Shown here piece after piece: positions 27,509-35,955 of a stretch of 64,000 nucleotides of DNA (position 1 is the stretch's first letter; every line of letters begins with the position of its first letter). The notes under the pieces are model-generated. The model made no database searches, was not told the origin of the DNA, and saw only the letters and a list, made by a program, of their open reading frames with translations. The stretch is from JBQTKD01 sp963703165 (GTDB taxonomy: Bacteria; Actinomycetota; Actinomycetes; Sporichthyales; Sporichthyaceae). The translations under genes were made by a program, and so were the position numbers. The stretch covers positions 806,001 through 870,000 of the forward strand of contig OY969798.1 of assembly GCA_963703165.1 (NCBI GenBank). Direction: 5' to 3'.

Positions 27509-27619
27509 CGACTCCTCCTCACCCAGTGGTTGCTGATCGTTTACTCAAGTCGGTGTCGTCGGCGGATTGGAAGGTCCGCGCAGAGGGTATGAGAGATACA
27601 TCGAACACCGACTGTAAGG

Positions 27620-27847
27620 ATGCAGACCGTGAGCGTGACGAACGAGGCCGCGCCCCCTTCAGTGCGTACCCGCGGACGGTCTCGGACCCACCACATGGAG
27701 ATTCGTCGGGAGGGGGTCCGGCCCGACGGAGACTGGCTCTACGTCTGGGCGTGCGTTCACTGTGGCCAGACGTTGTCGCAACTCGACGCCGACGCCGGGC
27801 CGAACGACCCGACACGACTCGCCTCGCGCATCTGCCCCGCTGCCTGA
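27620..27847 (+). CDS. Small CxxC-containing protein
   Basis: A 75-residue predicted protein with a single CVHCG pair and a later cysteine (RICPAA), which could be half of a zinc site. There is no signal peptide. ATG at 27620 has AAGG just upstream, and GTG at 27629 is possible. Coding potential is moderate: the frame keeps strong third-position G+C. I do not recognise a family. Confidence 0.45.
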   Translation: MQTVSVTNEAAPPSVRTRGRSRTHHMEIRREGVRPDGDWLYVWACVHCGQTLSQLDADAGPNDPTRLASRICPAA

Positions 27848-28125
27848 TCCCGCGTCAGCTCAGCCCCGTCAGCCTTCCCGCACTGCGGGAGGGCTGATTT
27901 CGTTCGGCCCCCATGTCACGACAAGCCCCGAATGAACGGGCGAACAACCGCGCGGCGTGACGCCGAACGGCCGATCGGCGCTGACATCGCTCCGCGAGCC
28001 GGTGACCCTCGGAGGTCCGAGGTCGTACAAACGGCCTACCCGGATGCAACCGATCGGTGGATTCGCACGTCTGAGTCACGGTTGCGTCAGTTGAGCGGAA
28101 TGGCCCGATCCGAACGGGAGCGTGC

Positions 28126-28632
28126 ATGGCAGCTACGGAACGGCGGCCCGGCCTCGGCCGCCTGACCCCCGCGGTCCTTGCCGTCGGTCTTTTCGCCGGC
28201 CCGGCGGTCCTCGATGAAGCGGCGTCGGCGGCGCCGCGCATCGATCCGACCGCCTACTGCGCAACCTGGTCCCCGCCCGTTGACCGAGTTCGTGCGTTCG
28301 AGGGGGACGCACGGCACGACATCGGCGCATCGGACCTCACCTGCCGGACGGACCAGCAGATCCGCGAGCTGGCCGCCCGGCACGGACTTGAAGGGCACGG
28401 CAGAACCGGGTTCGACGGCCGATACCGCCGGTTCCGCGACGCGGCGACCGGCGTCGAGCGCCTCCGCCTGGACCAGGGTCACCGCGACCCGAACACGGGC
28501 CGCCCGTACAAGGACCCGCGCGCCGCGGTCCCGCATGTGCACGGCTACGACCCCGACGGCGATCCGATCCGTGATCCCCGCACCGGCAACACGCACTTCC
28601 CGCTGCTGGTGGGGCCGGCCAGTGCCCGATGA
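28126..28632 (+). CDS. Possible secreted toxin-like protein
   Basis: A 168-residue protein with a signal-like N-terminus (hydrophobic about residues 12-30, then ASAAP). The C-terminal half is rich in His, Arg, Asp and Gly, with GRYRRFRDAATG, RLRLDQGHRD and VPHVHGYDPDGDPI. This style is typical of small C-terminal toxin modules of polymorphic secretion systems, but no named nuclease motif is certain. The gene overlaps a small downstream frame that could encode an immunity protein. The function is a guess. Confidence 0.5.
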   Translation: MAATERRPGLGRLTPAVLAVGLFAGPAVLDEAASAAPRIDPTAYCATWSPPVDRVRAFEGDARHDIGASDLTCRTDQQIRELAARHGLEGHGRTGFDGRYRRFRDAATGVERLRLDQGHRDPNTGRPYKDPRAAVPHVHGYDPDGDPIRDPRTGNTHFPLLVGPASAR

Positions 28633-28789
28633 CGGGGTCGAGCTCGACGACGTCGACGTCTGGCTCGACCCCGACGGCGGCATCGTCATCAAGGCCGTGA
28701 CCGCGAGCGACGACCCGGTCGAACTCTCCACGCTGCAGGCACGCGAACTCGCCCTCCGGCTGCTCCGGCTGGCCGCGCGCGATCGGTGA
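28622..28789 (+). CDS. Small acidic protein overlapping the possible toxin gene
   Basis: A 55-residue frame starting at GTG 28622, 11 bases before the end of the preceding gene and in another frame. It is acidic at the start (ELDDVDVWLDPDGG) with an amphipathic helix at the end (ARELALRLLRLAA). Overlap suggests translational coupling. Size, charge and position would suit an immunity protein, which is inference only. Confidence 0.45.
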   Translation: MPDDGVELDDVDVWLDPDGGIVIKAVTASDDPVELSTLQARELALRLLRLAARDR

Positions 28790-28990
28790 CGATCGCGCAG
28801 CGGACGGCGATCCGTCACCGAACCCGAGATGTACTCGGAAATCTTCCGCGGAAACGTTTTTCCGTCACGGGTGTGAGCGCTTCCGCCACGGCAGCGGAGC
28901 AAGTCGACAACCATCGTTTCCCCGGCGTCGTTCGCGACGCCGCACGGGCCCAGCATCATCCTCGAACGACCACATTCCCCAGGCGGCTTC

Positions 28991-29374
28991 GTGAGCTTCG
29001 ATGTCTTCGTGCAGCGCTTCGTCGGCGGCGACCCCGTGGCCGCCGATGCGACCACTGTGCGCGGGATGCTCGAGCCGTTCGTCGACGGCGTCGAGGACGA
29101 CTTCGCTCGCCTGCGCGCCCGCGACGGTCAGGCCGATCTCTACGGGTGGGACGACCTGGACAGCGGGTTCCTCGTGAACCACATCTCCGGCGTTGCGATT
29201 CTCGATCTGATCGTCCGCGTCGCGGCGGCCGCGCAGCTGACGATCATCCCCGTCGGCTGCCCGACCGCCGTCGCCTCGCTCGATCAGGTGCCCGACCTCC
29301 CGGACGACCTGCGTGACGATGTGATCCTCGTCAACTGCGGCTCTGATCTGTTGGCTGCATCCCGCCGCGTTTGA
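28991..29374 (+). CDS. Uncharacterised 127-residue protein
   Basis: A small soluble acidic protein starting with SFDVFVQRFVGGDP. It contains YGWDDLDSGFLVNHISG and LTIIPVGCPTAV, segments I associate with an unnamed family frequent in Streptomyces and relatives. The charge and the position after the possible toxin gene would fit an immunity-type protein, but there is no direct evidence. Start GTG at 28991. Confidence 0.6.
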   Translation: MSFDVFVQRFVGGDPVAADATTVRGMLEPFVDGVEDDFARLRARDGQADLYGWDDLDSGFLVNHISGVAILDLIVRVAAAAQLTIIPVGCPTAVASLDQVPDLPDDLRDDVILVNCGSDLLAASRRV

Positions 29375-29675
29375 CGCGTGATCCGACCGCACCGACCCGC
29401 AAACCAACTGCAGGTCTGGGATGTCGAGGCCTAACTCACAGGTTGAGTACGGCCGGTGCGGGAATTTCAACAACACAGCATCTTTCAGTGTCGGAAGTGA
29501 TCACCGCCACGGTCACGGCGGAGCTTCGTAACTGATCCGGACCCCCAGGCGACACATTCCCTCGCCAGCCTGGCATCCGGTGGCCATCGCGCTGTCGTCG
29601 TTCGACCCTCAATTTCATATCTGACGCTCAGTCATTTAAAACTTAGTCGGCACGAGTCACGAGAGGCAGCAACCG
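29375..29675. other. Gene-free stretch upstream of the glycine-rich gene
   Basis: These 301 bases become A+T-richer near 29610-29645 (CATTTAAAACTTAGT), probably the promoter of the following gene. No gene or stable hairpin is apparent. Confidence 0.4.
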
Positions 29676-30788
29676 ATGAAGGTCACGTCGCCGGCCAGGA
29701 CCCGCAGAGCGCGCGCCACCGTGAGCCTGGCCAAGGCGACGGCCACCGGCGCTGCCATCACGGTCGCGTTGGCCGCGACGGCCGGCGCGGCCGCAGCAGC
29801 GCAGGGCATGGCGCAGACCGCCGGCAACTGCGCCGTCCTCACCCCGCTCGACAGCGTGACCTGTGTCTACTCCAACCCCGCCATCACCGACTACGTGCTC
29901 CGTATCCCCGCCGGCGTCACCGAGGTGCACATCGAGGCCCGCGGCGCCGGGGGCGGCAACGGCGGCGTGATCGGCTCCGTCATGCGTGGGCCCGAGGGGG
30001 GCCACGGGGGCTTGGTCGCGGCGGACTTCCCGGTCACCGGTGGAGACGTCCTCCGCGTGCTGGTGGGTGGTCGCGGCCAGGACGCGAACGGCATGAAGCA
30101 AGGTGCCGGTGGACTCAACGGTGGCGCCACGGGCGGCGCCGGAACACCCGGCGGCGGGGGCGGCGGTGGCGCCTCCAGCGTGCGACTCAACGGGCACGAT
30201 CTTGCTTCGCGCATCCTGGTGGCCGGTGGCGGCGGTGGCGCCGGCGGTGCCATGACCCCGGCGGCGGCCGCCTCGGCCCGTGGTGGTGCCGGCGGCGGCG
30301 ACTACGGCGGCGATGGCGGCGGCGACCGCGTGGGGATGGGCGGCTTGGGCGCGACGGGACCGTCGGGCGGGGCCGGCCTGCGCCGGGTCACCGGTCAGGA
30401 CGGCCACAGCGGTTATGACCAGCAGTGGGGCGGCGGCGGCGGCGAGGGCGGTTACGGCAGCTCGAACACGATCCAGCACTCGGGCAACTGGTCCGGCGGC
30501 CCGGTCGGCGCCGGTGGCGGCGGCGGCGGATACGCCGGAGGTAGCGGCGGCGCGGCGGGCGCGATGCTCGGTGGTGGGGGTGGCGGCGGCAGCGGCTTCG
30601 TCGCGACCTCGGCCTTGGCGCCGAGCGTGGCCCGACTCGGCTCGGCCACCTTGTTGAGCGGCGGCAGCGGCCGCGTCGACGAAGGTCTGGTGTTCATCAC
30701 CTACCAATTCCCGACCGACGGCCAGGACCGGTCCGACCCCGCGGTGTCGATCTGGTCCGCCACCGCCACGCCGAACAAGCAGGACTGA
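29676..30788 (+). CDS. Secreted glycine-rich protein
   Basis: A 370-residue exported protein. The signal peptide covers about residues 1-42 (ending AGAAAAA). A short beta-rich module with two cysteines (NCAVLTPLDSVTCVY) and YVLRIPAGVTEVHIEARG follows. Residues of about 90-320 are glycine-rich, with many GGGGG runs interspersed with short hydrophobic strands such as ILVAGGGGG. This resembles bacterial glycine-rich/ALK-receptor-like domains. It is probably a structural or adhesive surface protein. Confidence 0.75.
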   Translation: MKVTSPARTRRARATVSLAKATATGAAITVALAATAGAAAAAQGMAQTAGNCAVLTPLDSVTCVYSNPAITDYVLRIPAGVTEVHIEARGAGGGNGGVIGSVMRGPEGGHGGLVAADFPVTGGDVLRVLVGGRGQDANGMKQGAGGLNGGATGGAGTPGGGGGGGASSVRLNGHDLASRILVAGGGGGAGGAMTPAAAASARGGAGGGDYGGDGGGDRVGMGGLGATGPSGGAGLRRVTGQDGHSGYDQQWGGGGGEGGYGSSNTIQHSGNWSGGPVGAGGGGGGYAGGSGGAAGAMLGGGGGGGSGFVATSALAPSVARLGSATLLSGGSGRVDEGLVFITYQFPTDGQDRSDPAVSIWSATATPNKQD

Positions 30789-30877
30789 TGCGAGGCGTAC
30801 AACGCTTCTGATCCTCCCCACTACCGCGCGCGTACTGTGGCGACGCCGACATCGGCGGCGGTGGGGAGGTGCGCGCA

Positions 30878-32023
30878 GTGCTGGTCAACCTGCTGGAGCA
30901 CGACGCCGTCCCGCTGCAGACGCTCCACGGCCGGTACGGCTCCCTGCTCGAACTGGTGCGCAAGCTGCTCGGCGTCGTGCCGAACTGCGATCCCTACCTG
31001 GAGATCTGGCCGCCGGCGTTCCGGACCTACAACGTGATGGTCCCGAACCTGCTCAATCTCCCGCTGCTGGGCTGGGGGCTGGGAGCGCCCCGATCCACCG
31101 TCGGGCTCGCGATGTACGTGTCCAGCCGGGCCGCCGGCTGCGCGTACTGCTCCGCGCACTCCTGCTCCTTCGCGCTGCGCCGCGGCGCCACCGCCGACCA
31201 GGTGACCGCGAGCCTCGAGGCCGAGCACACCCTCACCGCCGCCGAGCGGTCAGTCGTGCGGGTGGCCCACGCGCTCGGCACTGTGCCGACGACCATCGAC
31301 GACGACGCCCGCGCCGACCTGCGGCGCCACTTTTCCGCGAAGGACGCGGAATGGATGGTGCTCGCGATCGCGATGATGGGGTTTCTCAACAAGGCGATGG
31401 ACGCTCTTGGGGTCCCGCTCGAGGACCCGGTGATCGCCGAGGTCAACCGGGTGATCGCACCGTCGGGATGGACTCCCGGACAGCACTTCACCCGGACCGT
31501 GCTCGACGGCGACCCGCCTGGGGAGGACTCGCTCCGTGCTCGGCTCAGCGTCGTGCGCCAGGCGCCGGCAGCCATCAAGCTCGACAAGCAATGGACGAAG
31601 GGTGTCCCCGACCGATGGCCGGCCGTCGGACAGTTCCTGCACGAACAGACGGGGCACAACTTCCCGGTCCTGACGCACCTTCGGCATCGCCGCGCCGTCC
31701 GCGCGATCGCCACGATGATCAGAGACAACCTCGGCGAGAGCATCATCGGGCGCGACCAGAAGCTCTCGGCAGGTCTGATCTACGCGCGGACCGTCGAGAA
31801 CCCCGCACTCGAGACCGAGCTGACGGTCGCGCTCGGCGCCAGGGAACTCCCCGAGTCGCCGACGCTGATCCTGGCGCGGGCCATCTCGTCCAGCCCTGCC
31901 GCTGTGGACGGGCGTGCGATCGAGGCAGCACGCGAGATCCCGCCGGCCGGGATCGTTGAACTCGTCAGCTTCATCGCAGTCCTGCAGATGCTGCATCGCC
32001 TCTCCTGCTTCTACCGGACGTGA
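30878..32023 (+). CDS. AhpD-like/carboxymuconolactone decarboxylase-family protein
   Basis: A 381-residue protein. The first half has an AhpD-like core with CAYCSAHSC near residue 90, the redox CxxC plus histidine typical of alkylhydroperoxidase-type members. The second half (about 200-380) looks like a degenerate second copy without the cysteines. Single-domain AhpD proteins are about 180 residues, so a duplication or fusion is likely. The GTG at 30878 has GGGGAGG at good spacing; GTG 30869 is too close to it. It overlaps the Nudix gene by GTGA, so the two are translationally coupled. Confidence 0.7.
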   Translation: MLVNLLEHDAVPLQTLHGRYGSLLELVRKLLGVVPNCDPYLEIWPPAFRTYNVMVPNLLNLPLLGWGLGAPRSTVGLAMYVSSRAAGCAYCSAHSCSFALRRGATADQVTASLEAEHTLTAAERSVVRVAHALGTVPTTIDDDARADLRRHFSAKDAEWMVLAIAMMGFLNKAMDALGVPLEDPVIAEVNRVIAPSGWTPGQHFTRTVLDGDPPGEDSLRARLSVVRQAPAAIKLDKQWTKGVPDRWPAVGQFLHEQTGHNFPVLTHLRHRRAVRAIATMIRDNLGESIIGRDQKLSAGLIYARTVENPALETELTVALGARELPESPTLILARAISSSPAAVDGRAIEAAREIPPAGIVELVSFIAVLQMLHRLSCFYRT

Positions 32024-32418
32024 TCACCGCGGCAGGTGCGGTGCTGTGGCGTCGGGGACCCGAAGGCGTCGAGGTCGCATTGATCCACCGACCCGCGAAG
32101 CCGGACTGGAGTTTCCCGAAGGGAAAGCCCGAGCCCGGCGAATCCCCCGCGGACACCGCACGCCGCGAGGTACAGGAGGAGACCGGGATGACGCCGATCC
32201 TCGGCAAGCGCCTCCCCCCGCGCCGCTATTTCAAGGGACGCACCCTCAAGCGCGTCGACTACTGGAGCGCCACGGTGGACGGCCCCGCGACGTTCGTCCC
32301 CAACGACGAGGTCGACCGCCTGGACTGGCTCCCGATCCCCGCCGCCCGGGCCCGCCTGACCCATCCCCGGGACCGCCGCCTGCTCGACGCCTTCGTCCGC
32401 ACGCATAAGGCCAACTGA
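32020..32418 (+). CDS. Nudix hydrolase, MutT-like
   Basis: A 132-residue enzyme hydrolysing nucleoside diphosphates linked to another moiety. The Nudix box is complete: GKPEPGESPADTARREVQEE followed by TGM (residues about 34-56). The sequence before it, WSFPKGK, matches MutT1-type proteins, but the C-terminal histidine phosphatase domain of mycobacterial MutT1 is absent. It starts at GTG 32020, overlapping the stop of the AhpD-like gene. It is the last host gene before the integrated element. Confidence 0.88.
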   Translation: MITAAGAVLWRRGPEGVEVALIHRPAKPDWSFPKGKPEPGESPADTARREVQEETGMTPILGKRLPPRRYFKGRTLKRVDYWSATVDGPATFVPNDEVDRLDWLPIPAARARLTHPRDRRLLDAFVRTHKAN

Positions 32419-32433
32419 GGGTTGCAAGGCGCT

Positions 32434-32511
32434 CAAACGATCCACGTTGCAACGCGTGTGACTCAACTTGAGCGTGCCGACTGTCCCACCAGTCACAACG
32501 TGGATCGTTTG
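32434..32511. terminator. Large hairpin after the Nudix gene
   Basis: Perfect 16-bp outer arms (32434-32449 and 32496-32511), plus an inner 7-bp pair (32457-32463 and 32491-32497), form an extended stem-loop 15 bases after the stop. It ends 22 bases before attL. Confidence 0.65.
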
Positions 32512-32532
32512 CGCACGCCGGCGCGACCGAGA

Positions 32533-32564
32533 GGCGACGAGCCGGCCTGTAAGCCGGATTCTGT
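32533..32564. repeat. attL: 32-bp copy of the rnpB 3' end
   Basis: Identical to 59028-59059. It contains the last helix sequence of RNase P RNA (GACGAGCCGG ... CCGGATTCTGT on the plus strand) but no further rnpB sequence follows it, so it is the displaced attachment-site copy. Confidence 0.88.
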
Positions 32565-32587
32565 CGTCAGGCGTCTCATTAGGCCTT

Positions 32588-32638
32588 TGACCTGCGGTTT
32601 TGTCATCCACAGGCACCTCTGGGCCGTCTCTGGGCCGT
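32588..32638. promoter_or_regulatory. Probable integrase arm sites at the left end
   Basis: TGACCTGCG, ATCCACAGGCACC and the 21-nt tandem TCTGGGCCGTCTCTGGGCCG+T (32618-32638) all recur near the right end. The first two recur in inverted orientation and the third in the same orientation. This is the pattern of arm-type integrase/excisionase sites. Confidence 0.55.
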
Positions 32639-32725
32639 CAGAGATTTGCGCGCCCCGAGTCGCCGTGAATGTCCATCGCTGGTTCTGACTAGCCGTCAGG
32701 TCGAAGCGGGCGCGAGTGGTTGTGC

Positions 32726-33157
32726 TTACTCGTCGTAGAGCCCGAGGTCCTCGGCCTGCTCGCTCATGGCCTTCAAAGCCTCTTCCGCCTGGGCATCCAC
32801 GCGATCACGGTGGATCACCAATCGGTCCGCCCCGATCTCGACGAAGCTGGCCTCGGCCAGGGCCGACACGAGCGCGTCGAGGTTCTCCTCGAACAGCGCC
32901 AACAGCACGTCGTTCGTGATGTTGCCGGTCGCGACGATGAGCAACCTGCGCGGGGTCGACCGGAGCAGGTGGCTGTCGCGGAAGTCGCGGTCCTTGGTGA
33001 CTACGACCCTGTCGTCGGCGTAGGCAATCGCCCCGATTTCGGAGTCGGGGGTTGCGTTGCGGTTGGGAAGCTCCGAGGTGTGGAGCGCGTCGTGTCCGAC
33101 CGAGTCGAGGAAGCGTGCCAGCCGCACCGGCAGCTGGGCGTCGACGAGGAACTTCAC
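32726..33157 (-). CDS. DUF5615 PIN-like protein (putative toxin)
   Basis: A 143-residue PIN-fold protein, the usual toxin-side partner of DUF433. The N-terminal KFLVDAQLP holds the first conserved acidic residue, and VVTKDRDFRDS holds the second acidic cluster. Family members are presumed ribonucleases. The GTG start overlaps the stop of the upstream DUF433 gene (GTGA), so the pair is translationally coupled. It is the leftmost gene of the island. Confidence 0.8.
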   Translation of the reverse strand: MKFLVDAQLPVRLARFLDSVGHDALHTSELPNRNATPDSEIGAIAYADDRVVVTKDRDFRDSHLLRSTPRRLLIVATGNITNDVLLALFEENLDALVSALAEASFVEIGADRLVIHRDRVDAQAEEALKAMSEQAEDLGLYDE

Positions 33158-33387
33158 GCGGCGCCGAGGGGCACCATGCGACGCATGCCGGTGGCCAGCG
33201 CACCGAACTCGAGGGCGGCGAGCAGGTCGTCGCGTTCCAGATCGGGGTGATCCTCGACGATCTCCTCGATCGTCATTCCCGACGCCAAGAGCTCGAGGAG
33301 GCCCTCCACCGGGTAGCGCAGGCCACGCACGGTGGGCTGCCCGTGGCAGATCTCCGGGTTCGTCGTGATCCGGTCGAGGCGAGACAT
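33154..33387 (-). CDS. DUF433 antitoxin-like protein
   Basis: A 77-residue protein. RITTNPEICHGQPTVRGLRY followed by a helix-turn-helix-like segment (ASGMTIEEIVEDHPDLERDD) is diagnostic of DUF433, which pairs with DUF5615 proteins. The start at ATG 33387 fits the domain boundary. It is expected to neutralise the downstream PIN-like protein and bind its own promoter. Confidence 0.82.
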   Translation of the reverse strand: MSRLDRITTNPEICHGQPTVRGLRYPVEGLLELLASGMTIEEIVEDHPDLERDDLLAALEFGALATGMRRMVPLGAA

Positions 33388-33468
33388 GTTCCCGATTCTA
33401 TCCAGCGGCGTTCTCCGCTGAAGGTCTCGCAACGGCACTGCTGCGCGCGGTGATTGCCGGCTGCGGGA

Positions 33469-34257
33469 TCACATATCCGGCTCGACGACGGTGTTGAGCG
33501 TCAGGCGCCATTGGGGATCGAGATCGCCCTCCTCGGGAGCGGAGGGGTCGAGGAGATCTGGGCGCCAACGACGCCGCTCGTGCGCGACGTCGAACAACGG
33601 AGCAGCCAGCTTGGGCAGGTCCACGAGTTCGAGCAGGTAGCCCAACCGGCGCACCGCCCCGAGCGGATAGAGGTCCGCCGCGGCCGCGAGCTTCTTCCCG
33701 ACGAGCGCGCCGTCTTCGCCGAGTTCGGCAAGAACGGTGGCAACGTTGCTGATGCCTGCACCCAGCATGGGAACGGCGGCCAGGTCGAGCGCGGTTGCCT
33801 CCGGGCTGGAGACCCACACCTGCCCGGTCCGCACGGTTCGCTGCACACGCGGAATCTCGGCCGCGTGTCGACGTTCGACGAAGCGCAGACGAACCCGGCC
33901 CAGGTCCTTGTCGGCCAGGTGCCTGTCGACGGCAACCTGCAGTACCTGCGGCCGCTGGTGGGCCGCTCCGTGGAGCTCGGCGGCGGAGAGCCAGCCGACG
34001 TAGTAGGAACGCCCGAGATGACGCATCATCGCGTCGACGAACTGGAGCCCGGGGGTCACCTTCCAGGTCCGGTACTCCGGCGGAATCGCCACCCAGAGGC
34101 TCCGAGCAGGCGAGAACACCTTGCCCTGGCGAACGAGCGGGTTCAACCGAACCCGGACGTGGTCGGACGGGACGCCGAGCAACTCGGCGGCTTCCTCGGT
34201 ACTGAACGCACTACGACCGTGCGCGAGGAGGCCGTCCACCACGTCTGCCGCGGTCAC
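33469..34257 (-). CDS. AbiEi-type antitoxin (transcriptional repressor)
   Basis: A 262-residue type IV toxin-antitoxin repressor-like protein. It has an N-terminal winged helix (AFSTEEAAELLGVPSDHVRVRL) and the family segment LGRSYYVGWLSAAELHGAAHQRP, then the C-terminal domain with VSSPEATALDLA. No AbiEii nucleotidyltransferase follows it, so it is an orphan on the island; an AbiEii-like gene sits at 59718, just outside the right end. Two inverted repeats upstream are probable operators. Confidence 0.85.
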   Translation of the reverse strand: MTAADVVDGLLAHGRSAFSTEEAAELLGVPSDHVRVRLNPLVRQGKVFSPARSLWVAIPPEYRTWKVTPGLQFVDAMMRHLGRSYYVGWLSAAELHGAAHQRPQVLQVAVDRHLADKDLGRVRLRFVERRHAAEIPRVQRTVRTGQVWVSSPEATALDLAAVPMLGAGISNVATVLAELGEDGALVGKKLAAAADLYPLGAVRRLGYLLELVDLPKLAAPLFDVAHERRRWRPDLLDPSAPEEGDLDPQWRLTLNTVVEPDM

Positions 34258-34272
34258 GACACTCCCTCCATC

Positions 34273-34352
34273 AACGTAACGTCTTCCGTTACGTTAGCTC
34301 AGTAATTGAATCGTGTCACTCGCTTTGCAAACGTAACGGTTATCGTTGCGTT
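34273..34352. promoter_or_regulatory. Twin AACGTAACG-N5-CGTTACGTT operators
   Basis: A perfect 9-bp inverted repeat (34273-34295, 5-nt spacer) and a second copy with one mismatch (34330-34352, same spacer), 57 bases apart. They sit just upstream of the AbiEi-type gene, as expected for negative autoregulation by that family. Confidence 0.7.
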
Positions 34353-34602
34353 GGCCCAGCGTTTGACGCGGTTGACCGTTCGTCGTCGTACCAGCCCAGA
34401 AGCTCGGCCCGCTCGCTCATCGCGGCCAGGGCCTCGCGAACGTCATCGGCCTCGAGAAACGGGAAGTCCTCCTGAATCTGCTCGAAGGTTCGCCCGTCGG
34501 CCACCAACCGCACTACGTGCGCCGCGGTCAGCCGGTGCTCGCGGATACACGGTGGCCGCCCAACTTGCCCAGCTCGACGGTGATCCGCTCGAAGCCCTTC
34601 AT
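34340..34602 (-). CDS. Second DUF433-like protein, frameshifted
   Basis: Starts MKGFERITVELGKLGG at ATG 34602. After an apparent one-base deletion near 34552-34557 it continues as PCIREHRLTAAHVVRLV, FEQIQEDFPFLEADDVREAL and LLGWYDDER. With one base restored the protein is a normal DUF433 antitoxin with a C-terminal tail, of about 87 residues. No DUF5615 toxin adjoins it. It overlaps the right-hand AbiEi operator at its 3' end. Either it is decayed or the base is missing from the assembly. Confidence 0.6.
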
Positions 34603-34680
34603 GACGACTGCCCGCTCCCATCCACAACGTTCTGCGCTCTGCCCCGCAGGCTAGGACCACCGGGCGACAAGCACCTGCGA

Positions 34681-35865
34681 TTAACTTCCCGCTCCGCGGG
34701 CACGAACGCCTTCCACCCCAAGGAACCGCCCGAGTCCGGCGTCCACCGCTGCCCGCGATCGTTCTTCGGTGTCCGGCCAGAGGTGCGCGTAGGTGTTGAG
34801 GGTTTCGTCCGCGGTGGCGTGGCCGAGCCGGGCCTGGACGACCTTGACGCTCTCTCCGCCGTCGATGAGCAGGGAGGCGTAGAAGTGTCGCAATTCGTGG
34901 AAGTGACTGCCCGTCGGAAGACCTGCGGCCAGCACTGCCGGACGCCAGACGGCGCGGTGGAACCAGGTCCGGCCAATCGGTCGGCCGTTGTCGTCGCCGA
35001 ACATGAGCTCGACGTTGCGGCCGCGGGAGTCGGGGGTGTGCGCCGGCGGGATCGCAGCGACGTGCGCGGCCAGGGCGTCGAGCACAACGTCGGCGAGCGG
35101 CACCGTCCGATAGCTCGCGGTGGTTTTGGGCGGCGCCAGGTAGGGCGGTGCTCCTGGCATCAGCACCAGCTGTCCGTCGACGGTCAGCGTGCGGCGCAGG
35201 AAGTCGACGCGGTCGCGGCGCAGGCCGAGGACCTCGCCCTGGCGCAGTCCCGTACCGGCGGCGCAGATCAGCAGCGCCCGGTATCGCTCGGGTGCGAACT
35301 TCGCCAGCGCCGCGACGGCGTCGGCGGGCAGCGGGCGGACCTCCTTGGGCGGCGCCTTCGGCAGCGCGATGCGTTCGCACGGGCTGATGGCCAGTACGCG
35401 GTCGGCGACGGCGGCGCGGAAGATCATGCGCAGCACGGAGTAGACGAGCGTGGTGGTCGACGGCGCAAGCAGTTCAGAGCGGGACTTCACCCACCCCTGG
35501 ATCTCCGAGCGCGTGATCGCGCCCATGGGCCGGTGGCCGAGCAGCGGGAGGATGTGGTTGCGCAGGTGGGAGTCAAAGGCCGCGGCCGTCGTGCGGCGGT
35601 GGACCTGGGCCTGCTGCCACATCGCCGCGTACTCCCCCACGGTGATCCGCCCGGCGGCGGGATCGACGTAGAGGCCGCGAGACTTGTCGGATTCCACTCC
35701 GGCAAGAAACTTCTCGGCGTCGGTCTTGCGCGCGAAGGTCCGCGCCCGTTCGCGGCCGTTCGGGTCGAAGTAGCGGGCCCGCCACCGGTCGCCCTTGCCG
35801 TACCGATCGGTCCGCACCCGGGCACCGTCGGTCTGCTTCTCCCAGCGGTCCTCGATGTGCGCCAT
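34681..35865 (-). CDS. int: Tyrosine recombinase (integrase)
   Basis: A 394-residue phage-type integrase expected to catalyse recombination between the rnpB attachment site and the element. It has an N-terminal AP2-like arm-binding region (FDPNGRERARTFARKTDAEK), a core-binding SAM-like domain (YAAMWQQAQVHRRTT), and the catalytic domain. That domain has the first arginine in GTGLRQGEVLGL, HELRH, LGH and the nucleophile tyrosine in LNTYAHLWP. All catalytic residues are present. It lies 2.1 kb from attL, followed upstream by the excisionase-like gene. Confidence 0.93.
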   Translation of the reverse strand: MAHIEDRWEKQTDGARVRTDRYGKGDRWRARYFDPNGRERARTFARKTDAEKFLAGVESDKSRGLYVDPAAGRITVGEYAAMWQQAQVHRRTTAAAFDSHLRNHILPLLGHRPMGAITRSEIQGWVKSRSELLAPSTTTLVYSVLRMIFRAAVADRVLAISPCERIALPKAPPKEVRPLPADAVAALAKFAPERYRALLICAAGTGLRQGEVLGLRRDRVDFLRRTLTVDGQLVLMPGAPPYLAPPKTTASYRTVPLADVVLDALAAHVAAIPPAHTPDSRGRNVELMFGDDNGRPIGRTWFHRAVWRPAVLAAGLPTGSHFHELRHFYASLLIDGGESVKVVQARLGHATADETLNTYAHLWPDTEERSRAAVDAGLGRFLGVEGVRARGAGS

Positions 35866-35955
35866 GGCTCAATCCCCTTGTCCTGTCGCGAATTGCTCGC
35901 CGGCCGCGCTGGCAGACTACGCGCGGCCGGCGACAAAACGTCCGGCTCGATCCGG

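Noticed and set aside
26006..27592. A long plus-strand open frame opposite the DNA ligase.
   Set aside because: It is a high-G+C shadow of the ligase; only the minus strand shows catalytic motifs.
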